64,000 nucleotides of DNA from DAOUBP01 sp964513075 (GTDB taxonomy: Bacteria; Chloroflexota; Anaerolineae; CG2-30-64-16). This document shows positions 1 to 8,562 of this stretch, piece by piece. A model generated the notes under the pieces. The model was not told the origin of the DNA and ran no database searches. It worked only from the letters and a program-made list of their open reading frames with translations. The stretch lies in assembly GCA_964513075.1 (NCBI GenBank), contig CAZELR010000014.1:16164-80163 (forward strand), written 5' to 3'. The translations under genes and the position numbers were made by a program. Within the stretch, counting starts at the first letter, position 1. Each line of letters opens with the position of its first letter.

Positions 1-2
1 AA

Positions 3-1541
3 GCAGTGGCGCGCGTCCGTGCGGCCATCCAGGCCGGCGAGCCGATCGTGGTCTACGGTGACTTCGACGCGGATGGCGTGACCGCGACTGCGCTGCTGGT
101 GCAGACGCTGTCGGCGTTCACCAGCCGCGTGCAGCCTTACATCCCGCACCGGGTCGATGAGGGGTACGGCCTCAACTGCGAGGCGCTAGACCGGCTGGCC
201 GCGGACGGCGCGCGGCTGGTGATCACCGTCGATTGCGGCATCCGCTCGCCGGTGGAGGTCGCGCACGGCAACGCGCTCGGCCTGGACATGATCATCACCG
301 ATCATCATTCGATCCAGCAAGATGCGGCAGATCACGACATCCTGCCCCCCGCGTTGGCGGTGATCAACCCCAAACAGCAGAGCGAGCCCTACCCCTTCCG
401 CGACTTCGCGGGCGTCGGGCTGGCCTTCAAACTGGCGCAGGCGCTGCTGATCGCAGAGAAACGCGAGCCGATCGCCGCGCAGCCCGTGGCGCTGCAAGAG
501 CGCGACCTGCTGGACCTGGTGGCGCTGGGCACGGTGGCCGACCTGGCGCCGCTGTTGGGCGAAAACCGCAGCCTGGTGCAGCGCGGGCTGGCGGAGCTGA
601 ACAAGCCGCGGCGGCCGGGCATCCAGGCGATGCTGGAAGAGGCGAAGCTGGCGCCCGGCAAGGTGGACGCCACCGCGATCGGCTTCGTGCTGGGTCCGCG
701 CATCAACGCCGCAGGCCGATTGGATACCGCCAGGATCAGCTACGACCTGCTGACCGCCCCGGATAGCCTCGCCGCTCGCCCGCTGGCCGAGCAGGTTGCT
801 GATCTGAACCGCCAGCGCCAGGACAAGACGCAGCAGCTCGTCGACCTGGCCAAAGGACATATCGACGCAGAGATGGCCGGCGGATACCTGTACCTGATTG
901 CCGACCGGGGCTTCCATCCGGGCATCGTGGGATTGGTGGCCGGCCGATTGGCAGAGGAAACCTACCGACCCGTGCTGGTGGCCGAGATCGGGGACGAACA
1001 AACGCACGGCTCAGCGCGCAGCATCCCGGAGTTCAACATCACCGAGGCGTTGGACGACTGCCGCGAGCTGCTGGTGCGTCACGGCGGGCATGCGGCCGCC
1101 GCGGGCTTCACGGTGCGCAACGAGAACCTGGATGCGCTGCGCGGCAGGCTGGAGCAAGCCGCGGCCGCAAAATTGGCAGGCATCGACCTGGCGCCGACGC
1201 TGGCAGTGGACGCCGAAGTCCCTCTAGCCGACCTCGACTTCGCGCTCGTGAAACAGTTGGCCCAATTGGAACCGTGTGGCTATGCCAATCCGCAGCCAGT
1301 GTTCGCCAGCCGCGGGCTGGAGGTGGTCTCCGCCCGTCAGGTGGGGAGCGATCGCAAACACCTGAAGCTGCAGGTGCGTGCGCCGCGCGGCCCGGCGTTC
1401 TGGGATGCCATCGCCTTTCGCATGGGCGAATGGTATGGCGAGCTGCCGCAACGGGTCGACCTGGCCTACACGGTCGAGATCAACGAATTCAACGGACGGT
1501 CCAGCCTGCAGTTGAACGTGAAGGATATTCGGGCGGCGTAG
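3..1541 (+). CDS. recJ: RecJ single-stranded-DNA-specific exonuclease, 5' end outside window
   Basis: This encodes the 5'-3' single-strand exonuclease of recombination and repair. The visible protein opens with VVYGDFDADGVTATALL (DHH motif I of RecJ) and continues with the DHH motif in IITDHHS, the VALGTVADLAPL block, and the DHHA1 motif GGHAAAAGFTV near residue 360. A C-terminal OB-like segment follows. RecJ proteins normally have about 70-80 residues before the YGDFDADG motif, and here there are about 15. The frame is open to the left edge, so the start lies outside the window; a GTG at base 6 is an internal codon. The stop codon abuts a dispersed GC-rich repeat. Identification is secure; only the N-terminus is missing. 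Confidence 0.95.
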   Translation, partial: AVARVRAAIQAGEPIVVYGDFDADGVTATALLVQTLSAFTSRVQPYIPHRVDEGYGLNCEALDRLAADGARLVITVDCGIRSPVEVAHGNALGLDMIITDHHSIQQDAADHDILPPALAVINPKQQSEPYPFRDFAGVGLAFKLAQALLIAEKREPIAAQPVALQERDLLDLVALGTVADLAPLLGENRSLVQRGLAELNKPRRPGIQAMLEEAKLAPGKVDATAIGFVLGPRINAAGRLDTARISYDLLTAPDSLAARPLAEQVADLNRQRQDKTQQLVDLAKGHIDAEMAGGYLYLIADRGFHPGIVGLVAGRLAEETYRPVLVAEIGDEQTHGSARSIPEFNITEALDDCRELLVRHGGHAAAAGFTVRNENLDALRGRLEQAAAAKLAGIDLAPTLAVDAEVPLADLDFALVKQLAQLEPCGYANPQPVFASRGLEVVSARQVGSDRKHLKLQVRAPRGPAFWDAIAFRMGEWYGELPQRVDLAYTVEINEFNGRSSLQLNVKDIRAA

Positions 1542-1616
1542 GGCGTGGTGCGGCGACCTGCGGGTCGGTGCGTGGTGCGGCGACCTGCGGGTCGGTGCGT
1601 GGTGCGCGGTAACCTG
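1539..1616. repeat. GC-rich dispersed repeat, two tandem units
   Basis: Two near-identical units of about 27 bp (core GGTGCGGCGACCTGCGGGTC) follow the recJ stop codon directly. One more copy lies at 9531-9575, again starting at a TAG stop codon. The repeat separates recJ from the phosphofructokinase gene. No ORF or RNA fold is obvious. Confidence 0.7.
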
Positions 1617-1642
1617 GTAGGTTGGTAAGGGGGAGGTGCAAC

Positions 1643-2614
1643 ATGAAACGCATAGCGGTGCTGACCAGCGGCGGTGACGCGCCGGGGATGAACGCGGCTA
1701 TCCGGGCCGTGGTGCGTGCGGGCGTCGATCGGGGCATGGAAGTGCTCGGCGTGCAGCATGGCTATGCCGGCTTGATGGCAGACAGCATGATTCCGTTAGG
1801 CGCACGCGATGTCGGCGGCATCATCGGCCGCGGGGGCACCATCCTGGGCAGCGCGCGCGCGCCGGAGTTCCGCACCGAAACGGGGCGGATGCAGGCGCTG
1901 CACAACCTCAACGCCCGCGGGGTGCAGGGTCTGGTGGTGATCGGCGGCAACGGCTCGCAAGCCGGCGCAGCTGCGCTCTCGCAGATGGGCTTCGCGGTGG
2001 TCGGAGTAGCTTCCACAATCGACAACGATCTGGTGGGTTCCGACATCACCATCGGCGTAGATACCGCGCTGGAAGTAGCGCTGGAGGCGGTAGATCGGCT
2101 AAAAGTGACGGCTTCGTCTCACGGACGGGCATTCCTGGTCGAGGTGATGGGCCGCGGGTGCGGCTACCTGGCGCTGATGACCGGCCTGGCGGGCGGCGCC
2201 GAAGCCATCGTCGTCCCGGAAATCGAGACCGATCCGGAGGCGGTCGCCGCGGTGATCCGAGAGTCCTACGAGCACGGCAAGCCGCACGCCGTGGTGGTGG
2301 TGGCCGAGGGCGCCAAGCTCAACGCGGCCGCACTGGTGAACTATTTCGAGGAAGACCAGGAACACCTGGGCTTCGAGGTGCGGGCCACCATCCTGGGCCA
2401 CGTCCAGCGCGGGGGCGATCCCACCGCAGCGGATCGGGTGCTGGCCACGCAGCTCGGCGCGGCCGCGGTCGAACAGCTTGCAACCGGGAAGCACGGCGTG
2501 CTGGTGGGGATAATCAAGGGCGAGATCGTCGCGACGCCCTACGCCAAGGTGCTGAGCGGCAGCAAGCCGCTCGACCTGGAGCTGCTCAAGCTGGCGGAGA
2601 TGCTGAATCGTTAG
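1643..2614 (+). CDS. pfkA: 6-phosphofructokinase, ATP-type family
   Basis: It phosphorylates fructose 6-phosphate to fructose 1,6-bisphosphate in glycolysis. The 323-residue length matches short PfkA enzymes. Visible motifs are LTSGGDAPGMNAAIR at the N-terminus, GGNGSQAGA, the catalytic STIDND (TIDND loop), VEVMGRGCGY and GHVQRGGDPT. The usual GGDGS is GGNGS, which replaces the Mg-contacting Asp by Asn while keeping the Gly that goes with ATP use. The position that is Gly in ATP enzymes and Lys in PPi enzymes is Ser. I chose ATG 1643, which follows a GGGAGGTG ribosome-binding site, over an upstream TTG at 1622. A second, PPi-type enzyme lies at 47151-48434. Phosphoryl donor cannot be proved from sequence. 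Confidence 0.9.
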   Translation: MKRIAVLTSGGDAPGMNAAIRAVVRAGVDRGMEVLGVQHGYAGLMADSMIPLGARDVGGIIGRGGTILGSARAPEFRTETGRMQALHNLNARGVQGLVVIGGNGSQAGAAALSQMGFAVVGVASTIDNDLVGSDITIGVDTALEVALEAVDRLKVTASSHGRAFLVEVMGRGCGYLALMTGLAGGAEAIVVPEIETDPEAVAAVIRESYEHGKPHAVVVVAEGAKLNAAALVNYFEEDQEHLGFEVRATILGHVQRGGDPTAADRVLATQLGAAAVEQLATGKHGVLVGIIKGEIVATPYAKVLSGSKPLDLELLKLAEMLNR

Positions 2615-2663
2615 GTCGTGACGCATCGGGCATGGAGCGTGAGGCGATCTGGCAGGGGGAGAC

Positions 2664-2897
2664 ATGCAGGGGAAACAGTCCTGGTTTGGGCGCCTGGGGC
2701 AGCCGTTGCGGGTCGGGATGATCTGCGCGGCCGCGGGCGTGCTGCTGGCGATTATCGGAATCATCCGCGGGAACGTGCCGCTGAATCCATTGTCGATCTT
2801 CCTGGTGCTGCTGATCTCGGGCGGAAGTTGGGGCTTGGTGAGCTGGGCCGTGACCACCGCGGTCGTCGACGTGGCGCAAGAAGCCGAAGATGAGTAA
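2664..2897 (+). CDS. Small two-helix membrane protein, unknown function
   Basis: A 77-residue protein with two predicted membrane helices (about residues 16-36 and 44-66), a short basic N-terminus and an acidic C-tail (AQEAEDE). A GGGGGAG ribosome-binding site precedes ATG 2664. It overlaps the next gene by 8 bases, so the two are probably translated together. I do not recognise a family. The overlap and good codon structure support it as real. Confidence 0.65.
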   Translation: MQGKQSWFGRLGQPLRVGMICAAAGVLLAIIGIIRGNVPLNPLSIFLVLLISGGSWGLVSWAVTTAVVDVAQEAEDE

Positions 2898-3696
2898 CCG
2901 CCCGGCCCTGACAGCGCTGCGCGGTTTCATCTTCGACCTCGACGGTACGCTCTACCGCGGCAACACCGTGTTGCCTGGCGCGGCCGAATTCGTCGCCCAC
3001 TTACGGCAGGCCGGCATCCCACTCCTGTTCCTCACGAACAACGCCACCACCCCACCGCAGGGCGTAGCCGACCGGCTGACGCAGATGGGCATCCCGGCCG
3101 GCAGCGAAGACGTGTTCACTTCGGCCCAGGCAACGGCGGCCACCCTGGCGGAAGAGGCGCCGGACTGCCGGATTTACGTGGTCGGAGAGGTGGGGCTGCG
3201 CGAGGCGCTGCTTGCGGCCGGCTTGACCCTGACCGGCGACTTCCGCGAGGCGGACACGGTGGTGGCCGGCATGGACCGGGAGCTGACGTACGTGAAGCTG
3301 CGGGATGCGGCGCTGGCGATCCGGCGCGGCGCCCGGTTCATCGCTACGAACACCGATCGCACCTTGCCAACGGAGCTGGGGCTGGTCCCCGGCGCAGGCT
3401 CGATCATCGGCCTGCTGGAAATCGCCACCGACGTGCAGCCGCGCATCATCGGCAAGCCCTCAGCGGGGATCATGCAGTTGGGGCTGCGCCGCCTCGGAAC
3501 ACCTGGAGAACTGACCGCGGCCGTCGGCGACCGGGTCGAGACGGACATTCTGGGCGGCCAGGCGGCCAACCTGCCGACCATCGCCGTCCTCACCGGCGCC
3601 AGCACCGCCGAGCAGTTCGCGGCGATGCGGCAGCCACCGGATTGGGTGTACGAGGATATGTGGGCGCTGGATAGGGCGTATTTTGGGGACACGTGA
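2890..3696 (+). CDS. HAD-superfamily IIA phosphatase, NagD-like
   Basis: A 268-residue haloacid-dehalogenase-type phosphatase. Motif I is FIFDLDGTLYRGN (nucleophile Asp and acid/base Asp), motif II is FLTNNATTP, motif III includes IGKPS, and motif IV is GDRVETDI. This order with an internal cap is typical of class IIA enzymes such as NagD, p-nitrophenylphosphatase and phosphoglycolate phosphatase. The natural substrate cannot be read from sequence, and sugar phosphate or nucleotide clean-up is likely. It overlaps the preceding small membrane protein and is followed by a palindromic repeat that separates it from convergent genes. Confidence 0.85.
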   Translation: MSNRPALTALRGFIFDLDGTLYRGNTVLPGAAEFVAHLRQAGIPLLFLTNNATTPPQGVADRLTQMGIPAGSEDVFTSAQATAATLAEEAPDCRIYVVGEVGLREALLAAGLTLTGDFREADTVVAGMDRELTYVKLRDAALAIRRGARFIATNTDRTLPTELGLVPGAGSIIGLLEIATDVQPRIIGKPSAGIMQLGLRRLGTPGELTAAVGDRVETDILGGQAANLPTIAVLTGASTAEQFAAMRQPPDWVYEDMWALDRAYFGDT

Positions 3697-3708
3697 CGAG
3701 TGCAGATA

Positions 3709-3841
3709 GTCATTCTGAGCGGGTTGACCACTCAACACTCGTGATGGCGCGACACTAGCGAAGAATCTCGGCATGGACACGAGACCCTTCGCTGGTGTTG
3801 TGTGTTATCAAGGCTGTGCCGTTAACCCGCTCAGGGTGACA
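3709..3841. repeat. Dispersed palindromic element, copy A
   Basis: A roughly 132-bp imperfect palindrome. The outer arms (GTCATTCTGAGCGGGTTGAC and its near-reverse complement ending at 3840) pair over 20 bp with 3 mismatches. Inner arms AGCGAAGAATCTCG and CGAGACCCTTCGCT form a second stem. A full-length relative lies at 16401-16533 and a right-half fragment at 27892-27954. Here it fills the gap between two convergent genes and could act as a bidirectional terminator. It carries no transposase, which suggests a MITE-like element. Confidence 0.8.
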
Positions 3842-3849
3842 GCGCCCCC

Positions 3850-4836
3850 TTACCAGCGCTGATGTACGTGCGGCTTGATCATCCGATCGTAGACATCCTG
3901 CACGGCGGCCATCGTCGCAGCACTGTGCGGCGGCAGGCCGGCCGCAGCAATGTTGTCCTCCGCCTGGCTCGGCCGCTTGGCGCCAGGGATCACACACGTC
4001 ACCGCGTCGAACATCAGGATCCAGCGCAGCGCCCACTGCGCCAGCGTGGCTCCTGCCGGCACGAGTTTGCGCAGCTCTTCCACCGCGGCCAGCCCTATCT
4101 CGTACGGCACGCCCGCGAAGGTTTCGCCCACGTCAAATGCCTCGCCATGCCGGTTGAAGCTGCGATGGTCGTCGGCCGCGAACTGGCTGTCGGCCCGCAG
4201 CTTGCCGGTAAGCAGGCCGCTGGCCAACGGCACGCGCGCCAGGATGCCCACCTGTTTGGCCTGGGCCGCGGGGAAGAAACGCTCGGCAGGCCGCTGGCGA
4301 AACGCGTTGAAGATGATCTGCACGGTCTGCACGTTCGGGTATTCGATGGCCTTCAACGCCTCTTCCACCTTCTCCACGCTGACCCCATAATGGCGGATCT
4401 TGCCGGCCGCAACCAAGTCATCCAGGAATCCGAAGACCTCGGGCCGGTAGTAAAGCTCGGTGGGCGGGCAGTGAAGCTGGACCAGATCAAGCGCATCGAC
4501 GGCCAGGTTGGCTAAACTGCGATCGATCCAGGCAGTCAGGTTGGCGCGGGTGTAGCCCTCGACGACCTGGCTGGGCAGGCGGCGGCCGGCCTTGGTGGCC
4601 ACGTAGATGTGCTCGCCCGGCCGGTCGGCTCGCACCTGGCTGATCAGCCGCTCGCTGCGGCCGTCGCCGTAGACATCAGCTGTGTCGATAAAGTTGACGC
4701 CGAGATCGATCGCCCGGTGCAGTGCAGCGATCGATTCCCTGTCATCCACATCGCCCCAAGAGCCGCCGATGGCCCATGCGCCGAAACTGACCTCGGAAAC
4801 CTGGTAGCCGGTGCGGCCGAGTGTACGATAGTTCAT
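3850..4836 (-). CDS. Aldo/keto reductase
   Basis: An NAD(P)H-dependent oxidoreductase of the AKR superfamily, 328 residues. The catalytic tetrad is visible: Asp51 and Tyr56 in FIDTADVYGDGRSE, Lys82 in ATKAG and His122 in LVQLHCPP. It opens with YRTLGRTGYQVSEVSFG. ATG 4836 overlaps the stop of the upstream beta-glucosidase (ATGA), with AAGGAG as ribosome-binding site inside that gene's end, so the two are translationally coupled. The context points to sugar or sugar-derived aldehyde metabolism. The precise substrate is unknown. Confidence 0.88.
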   Translation of the reverse strand: MNYRTLGRTGYQVSEVSFGAWAIGGSWGDVDDRESIAALHRAIDLGVNFIDTADVYGDGRSERLISQVRADRPGEHIYVATKAGRRLPSQVVEGYTRANLTAWIDRSLANLAVDALDLVQLHCPPTELYYRPEVFGFLDDLVAAGKIRHYGVSVEKVEEALKAIEYPNVQTVQIIFNAFRQRPAERFFPAAQAKQVGILARVPLASGLLTGKLRADSQFAADDHRSFNRHGEAFDVGETFAGVPYEIGLAAVEELRKLVPAGATLAQWALRWILMFDAVTCVIPGAKRPSQAEDNIAAAGLPPHSAATMAAVQDVYDRMIKPHVHQRW

Positions 4837-6167
4837 AGATTCTCCTTGATTATGCTACTATACCACTTCGCGCTCGTCTTCGGGATGCGCGCAAGGGTCT
4901 TATAATCGACATAGACCAGGCCGAAGCGCTGGCTGTAACCGTGAGCCCACTCGAAGTTGTCCATCAGCGACCAGACGAAGTAGCCCTTGAGCGGGATACC
5001 CTCTGCGATGGCGCGGGCGGCCTGGGCGAAGTGGTCAGCCAGGTAGGCTACGCGCCGGGGGTCGTCCACCCGGCCATCAGGACCGACCTGGTCGGCGCAG
5101 GCCGCGCCGTTCTCAGTCACATAGTACGCTGGGAACGAATACTCCTTCTTGAGCCGGGCCAGCAGCTCGTATAGCCCCTCAGGATACACCTCCCAGCCCA
5201 TTGTCGTCGGATTGGGAACGGGGAAGAGGGTGCGCGGCGCGTTCTTGGCCTCCGGGATGGCCTCGCTGCGGTCGATGCTGCGGAAATAGTAGTTTACGCC
5301 CACGAAGTCAATCGGTGCGGTGATGGCAGCCATGTCGCCGGGCTGCACGAAGTCCAGGCTCAAGTCGAGCGACTCGCACAACTCCTGCGGATAGCCGCGG
5401 CCAGCAAGCGGATCAAGGAACCAACGGTTGCCCCCGGCATCCCGCAGCCGCGCGGCCCGCGCATCGGCCTCGCTGGGCGAAGCCGGATGGTGCGGCGCCA
5501 GGTTCAACACCATGCCCACCTGGCTGCCCGGGCTGTCGCGGCGGATGACGGGTGCGGCCCAGCCATGCGCCAGCAGATGGTGATGTGCGGCCGCGTAGGC
5601 CTCGGCGCGGTTTCGACGGCCCGGCGCATGGACGCCGTACTCGTAGCCCAGAAACGCGCTGACCCACGGCTCGTTGAAGGTCATCCAGTCGTGCACCCGG
5701 TCGCCCAGCCTGCGCACCACGGCCTCGGCGTACTCGACGTAGGCTGACGCGGTCGACCGCGCGGGCCAGCCGCCACGGTCCTGCAGCGCCTGGGGCAGAT
5801 CCCAATGATATAGCGTGGCGAAGGGCCGGATGCCGGCCGCCAGCAGCTCATCGACCAGGCGGCTGTAGAAGTCGAGGCCGGCCGGGTTCAGCTTGCCGGC
5901 GCCGGCCGGATAGATGCGCGGCCACGCGATGGAGAAGCGATATGCCTGCAGCCCCAGGTCAGCCATCAACGCGATATCGTCGCGCCAGCGGTGGTAGTGG
6001 TCACAGGCGACATCGCCCGTGTCGCCGTCCCGCACCTTGCCGGGCGTGTGCGAGAAGCGGTCCCAGATGCTCTCGCCCTTGCCGTCATCCTTCCAGGCGC
6101 CTTCGATCTGATAGGACGCGGTGGCTGTGCCCCACAGAAAATCCGTGGGAAACCGCGCTGCGCTCAT
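4833..6167 (-). CDS. bglA: GH1 beta-glucosidase
   Basis: It hydrolyses beta-glucosides or related beta-glycosides to free sugars. The 444-residue length is typical for bacterial glycoside hydrolase family 1. The N-terminal signature FLWGTATASYQIEGAW is present. The acid/base Glu166 lies in TFNEPW and the nucleophile Glu352 in YVTENGAA. The NFEWAHGYSQRFGL block near the C-terminus is also typical. There is no signal peptide, so it acts inside the cell on imported disaccharides. It is the middle gene of a three-gene minus-strand operon, 12 bases after the epimerase-like gene and overlapping the aldo/keto reductase. Confidence 0.95.
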   Translation of the reverse strand: MSAARFPTDFLWGTATASYQIEGAWKDDGKGESIWDRFSHTPGKVRDGDTGDVACDHYHRWRDDIALMADLGLQAYRFSIAWPRIYPAGAGKLNPAGLDFYSRLVDELLAAGIRPFATLYHWDLPQALQDRGGWPARSTASAYVEYAEAVVRRLGDRVHDWMTFNEPWVSAFLGYEYGVHAPGRRNRAEAYAAAHHHLLAHGWAAPVIRRDSPGSQVGMVLNLAPHHPASPSEADARAARLRDAGGNRWFLDPLAGRGYPQELCESLDLSLDFVQPGDMAAITAPIDFVGVNYYFRSIDRSEAIPEAKNAPRTLFPVPNPTTMGWEVYPEGLYELLARLKKEYSFPAYYVTENGAACADQVGPDGRVDDPRRVAYLADHFAQAARAIAEGIPLKGYFVWSLMDNFEWAHGYSQRFGLVYVDYKTLARIPKTSAKWYSSIIKENL

Positions 6168-6179
6168 AAGCTAGTTCCT

Positions 6180-7070
6180 TTACAGGCCTAAGGCCACGAT
6201 CAGATCCCGCAGGCCATCGGGGGTCGGCGGGACGGCCGGCGCGGCATGCAGCTCCCAGCGCTCCACATGGGTGACTGCCTGGCCGATCTCCAGCTTGCAC
6301 AGCGGGCCGACGGTCTCGATCTCGATGAAGCGGTTGTTGCAGTAGCTCTCGACGTTGCAGCCGAAGTCAGGGTGCGGCAGGGCCGGCTGCGGATCGAAAC
6401 GTTTGACGAAAAAGACGCCGGCCACCAGGTAGCCCGCCCAGCCGTGACGATTGAGATAGCCGATCTTGACCGGCGGCAGGATTGCGTCGGCCGAGATAAA
6501 GGCGTAATCGTCGTTCAGGCTCAGACGCGGGTCAGCCAAGCGGGTGTAGGGCCAGAGGACGAGGTTGCGGTTGGCCAGCAGCCCAACACCATCCAGATTG
6601 CCTTGGGTCTGCGGGAAGACCGCCAGGCCGCCCAGGCGCATCTGCGTAATCGCCCACGGTGCGAGTTCCACCGGCCACGTTCCCTGGTTTTCCAGGCGAT
6701 GGGTGACCGTGACGGCCGGCCGGCCAGGCTCCAGGCGCAGCTCAATGCTCTTACGGATGCCGGTCGCCGGCTCGACGGCCTGGGTCAGGCGCACGCCATC
6801 GGGCAGGTCGACGATCTCGGGCGCGTCGTTGTCGGGCATGTAGGAGCGCGGCATTGCCTCGGGCGAGTGCCAGAGCCGATGCCCGCCGTACAAGCGGAAG
6901 TCGCCGTAGGAGGTGGGGATCGCGATATCGGCGACCTCGGCGAGCAGGTTGTCGCTTGAGCCGGCGAGCGAAAGCCGCACGATGCGCGGGCCGGCCGTGG
7001 CCAGGTAGTCCAGGCGGATGGCCTCGTTAGCGAGGGTCCGGGTCGGGTAACCGTAAAAATCCTCAGACAT
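6180..7070 (-). CDS. Aldose-1-epimerase-like / DUF4380-type protein
   Basis: A 296-residue protein predicted to be mostly beta-strand. Segments such as FRLYGGHRLWHSPEAMPRSY and VTVTHRLENQGTWPVELAPW recall the galactose-mutarotase fold. No catalytic residue could be assigned with certainty. ATG 7070 is preceded by a GGAGGG ribosome-binding site; the frame runs 23 codons further upstream without another good start signal. It is first in an operon with a GH1 beta-glucosidase and an aldo/keto reductase, which fits a role with the sugar released there. Family membership is moderate confidence. Confidence 0.6.
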   Translation of the reverse strand: MSEDFYGYPTRTLANEAIRLDYLATAGPRIVRLSLAGSSDNLLAEVADIAIPTSYGDFRLYGGHRLWHSPEAMPRSYMPDNDAPEIVDLPDGVRLTQAVEPATGIRKSIELRLEPGRPAVTVTHRLENQGTWPVELAPWAITQMRLGGLAVFPQTQGNLDGVGLLANRNLVLWPYTRLADPRLSLNDDYAFISADAILPPVKIGYLNRHGWAGYLVAGVFFVKRFDPQPALPHPDFGCNVESYCNNRFIEIETVGPLCKLEIGQAVTHVERWELHAAPAVPPTPDGLRDLIVALGL

Positions 7071-7275
7071 GTTCCCTCCAGTGGGTTGAGCCAGCTTTGG
7101 CTGATGCACATGATCAGTGCACGATTTCAAGAAAACCATTCTACATCAGGTCGGGCCGTTGCCCAAGCCGCTGCCTGTGGTTGACCGATTGCAGGAGACG
7201 GCTTCGCTATGGTAAACTTGCTGATGCAGGATACAAGCTGATTCCTGTCCAATATCATTGAAATCGAGCTAAGGA

Positions 7276-8562
7276 ATGCATCTTCCGCCCACCTTTCGCG
7301 CGCTGCGCCACCGCAATTACCGGCTCTGGTTCATAGGCCAGGGACTCTCCCTGGTCGGCACCTGGATGCAGACGATGGCGCAGCAGGTGCTGGTGTACCG
7401 GCTGACCGGTTCGGCAGCGGCGCTAGGGATCATCAGCTCGATCGGGCTGATCCCGCTGGTGCCGCTGGCGCTGTGGGGCGGCTCCATCGCCGACCGCGCG
7501 CCGAAACGCACCATCATCCTGATCGCCCAGGCCGTGATGATGGTGCAGGCGTTCATCCTGGCAGCGTTGACCTGGAGCGGCAGGGTTCAGGTGTGGCACG
7601 TTTACGTGTTGGCGCTCCTACTGGCTGCGGCCCAGGCGGTGGACCTGCCGGCGCGCCAGGCGCTCACCGTGGAACTGGTGGAAGGGAAAGAGGACCTCGT
7701 CAACGCCATCGGTCTGAATTCGGCCATGTTCAACGGCGCGCGCGCGCTGGGCCCGGCCCTGGCAGGGACCCTGGTTGCGGCGCTGGGCGAGGGACCGGCC
7801 TTCCTGCTGAACGGCCTGAGTTTCGTTGCCGTCATCATCAGCCTTCTGATGATGCGCAATTTGCCGGCGCCCGCTGGGATGCGCCGCCACGCCAGCCTCG
7901 CCGGCCACATGGCGGAAGGGATGCGCTTCATCCTGGGCCAGCGCGCAATCATGGTGTTGATCAGCGTGGTGGCGGTGAGCGCGTTTTTGTCGATGCCTTA
8001 CAGCACGCTGATGCCGGTCTTCGCGACCAAGGTGCTGGGCGGCAGCGCGCAGCCGGTCGTGCACCTCCTGTGCGACGGTGCGAACCCGCTGATGCGCTGC
8101 CGCACGCCCGAGGCGCTGCCGCTTGGCCTGCTGCTGACGACCGTCGGCGTCGGAGCGCTGGTCGGTTCGTTGGCCGTGGCATCGCTGCCCGAGCGCGTCC
8201 GCCACGGCCGCTGGCTGACCGCGGGCAACCTGGCCTTTCCCGCGCTGCTGATCGGCTTCGCGGTTTCCCGTTCGTTTCTCGCCTCGCTGCTCCTGCTCTT
8301 CGGGGTGGGGGTCAGCTTCGTGATGCAGAATTCGTTGGCCAACACGCTGCTCCAGCTCATAACGCCCGACGAAGTGCGCGGCCGGGTGATGAGCCTCTAC
8401 ACGTTGACGTTCCAGGGCGCCATGCGCATGGGCGGTTTGCAGGCCGGCCTGATGGCTGACTCAATCGGCGCACCGCTGGCCATCGGCATCGGCGCGGTGG
8501 TCTCGCTGGCGTATGGGCTGTTCGTGGCGGTGCGGTACCCGGGGGTCAGGGAGATGGCATGA
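7276..8562 (+). CDS. Major facilitator superfamily exporter (EntS/MFS_3-like)
   Basis: A 428-residue membrane transporter with about 12 predicted helices. The N-terminus FRALRHRNYRLWFIGQGLSL and the loop GGSIADRAPKRTI (MFS motif A region) are typical of the EntS-like/DUF894 efflux group. A segment of about 20 residues rich in Cys, Arg and Pro, coded at about 8053-8115, interrupts the expected run from VLGGSAQ into LGLLLTTVGVGAL at the start of the second half. It is unusual for the family. The gene overlaps the next by ATGA. It is divergent from the sugar operon. Substrate is unknown. Confidence 0.85.
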   Translation: MHLPPTFRALRHRNYRLWFIGQGLSLVGTWMQTMAQQVLVYRLTGSAAALGIISSIGLIPLVPLALWGGSIADRAPKRTIILIAQAVMMVQAFILAALTWSGRVQVWHVYVLALLLAAAQAVDLPARQALTVELVEGKEDLVNAIGLNSAMFNGARALGPALAGTLVAALGEGPAFLLNGLSFVAVIISLLMMRNLPAPAGMRRHASLAGHMAEGMRFILGQRAIMVLISVVAVSAFLSMPYSTLMPVFATKVLGGSAQPVVHLLCDGANPLMRCRTPEALPLGLLLTTVGVGALVGSLAVASLPERVRHGRWLTAGNLAFPALLIGFAVSRSFLASLLLLFGVGVSFVMQNSLANTLLQLITPDEVRGRVMSLYTLTFQGAMRMGGLQAGLMADSIGAPLAIGIGAVVSLAYGLFVAVRYPGVREMA

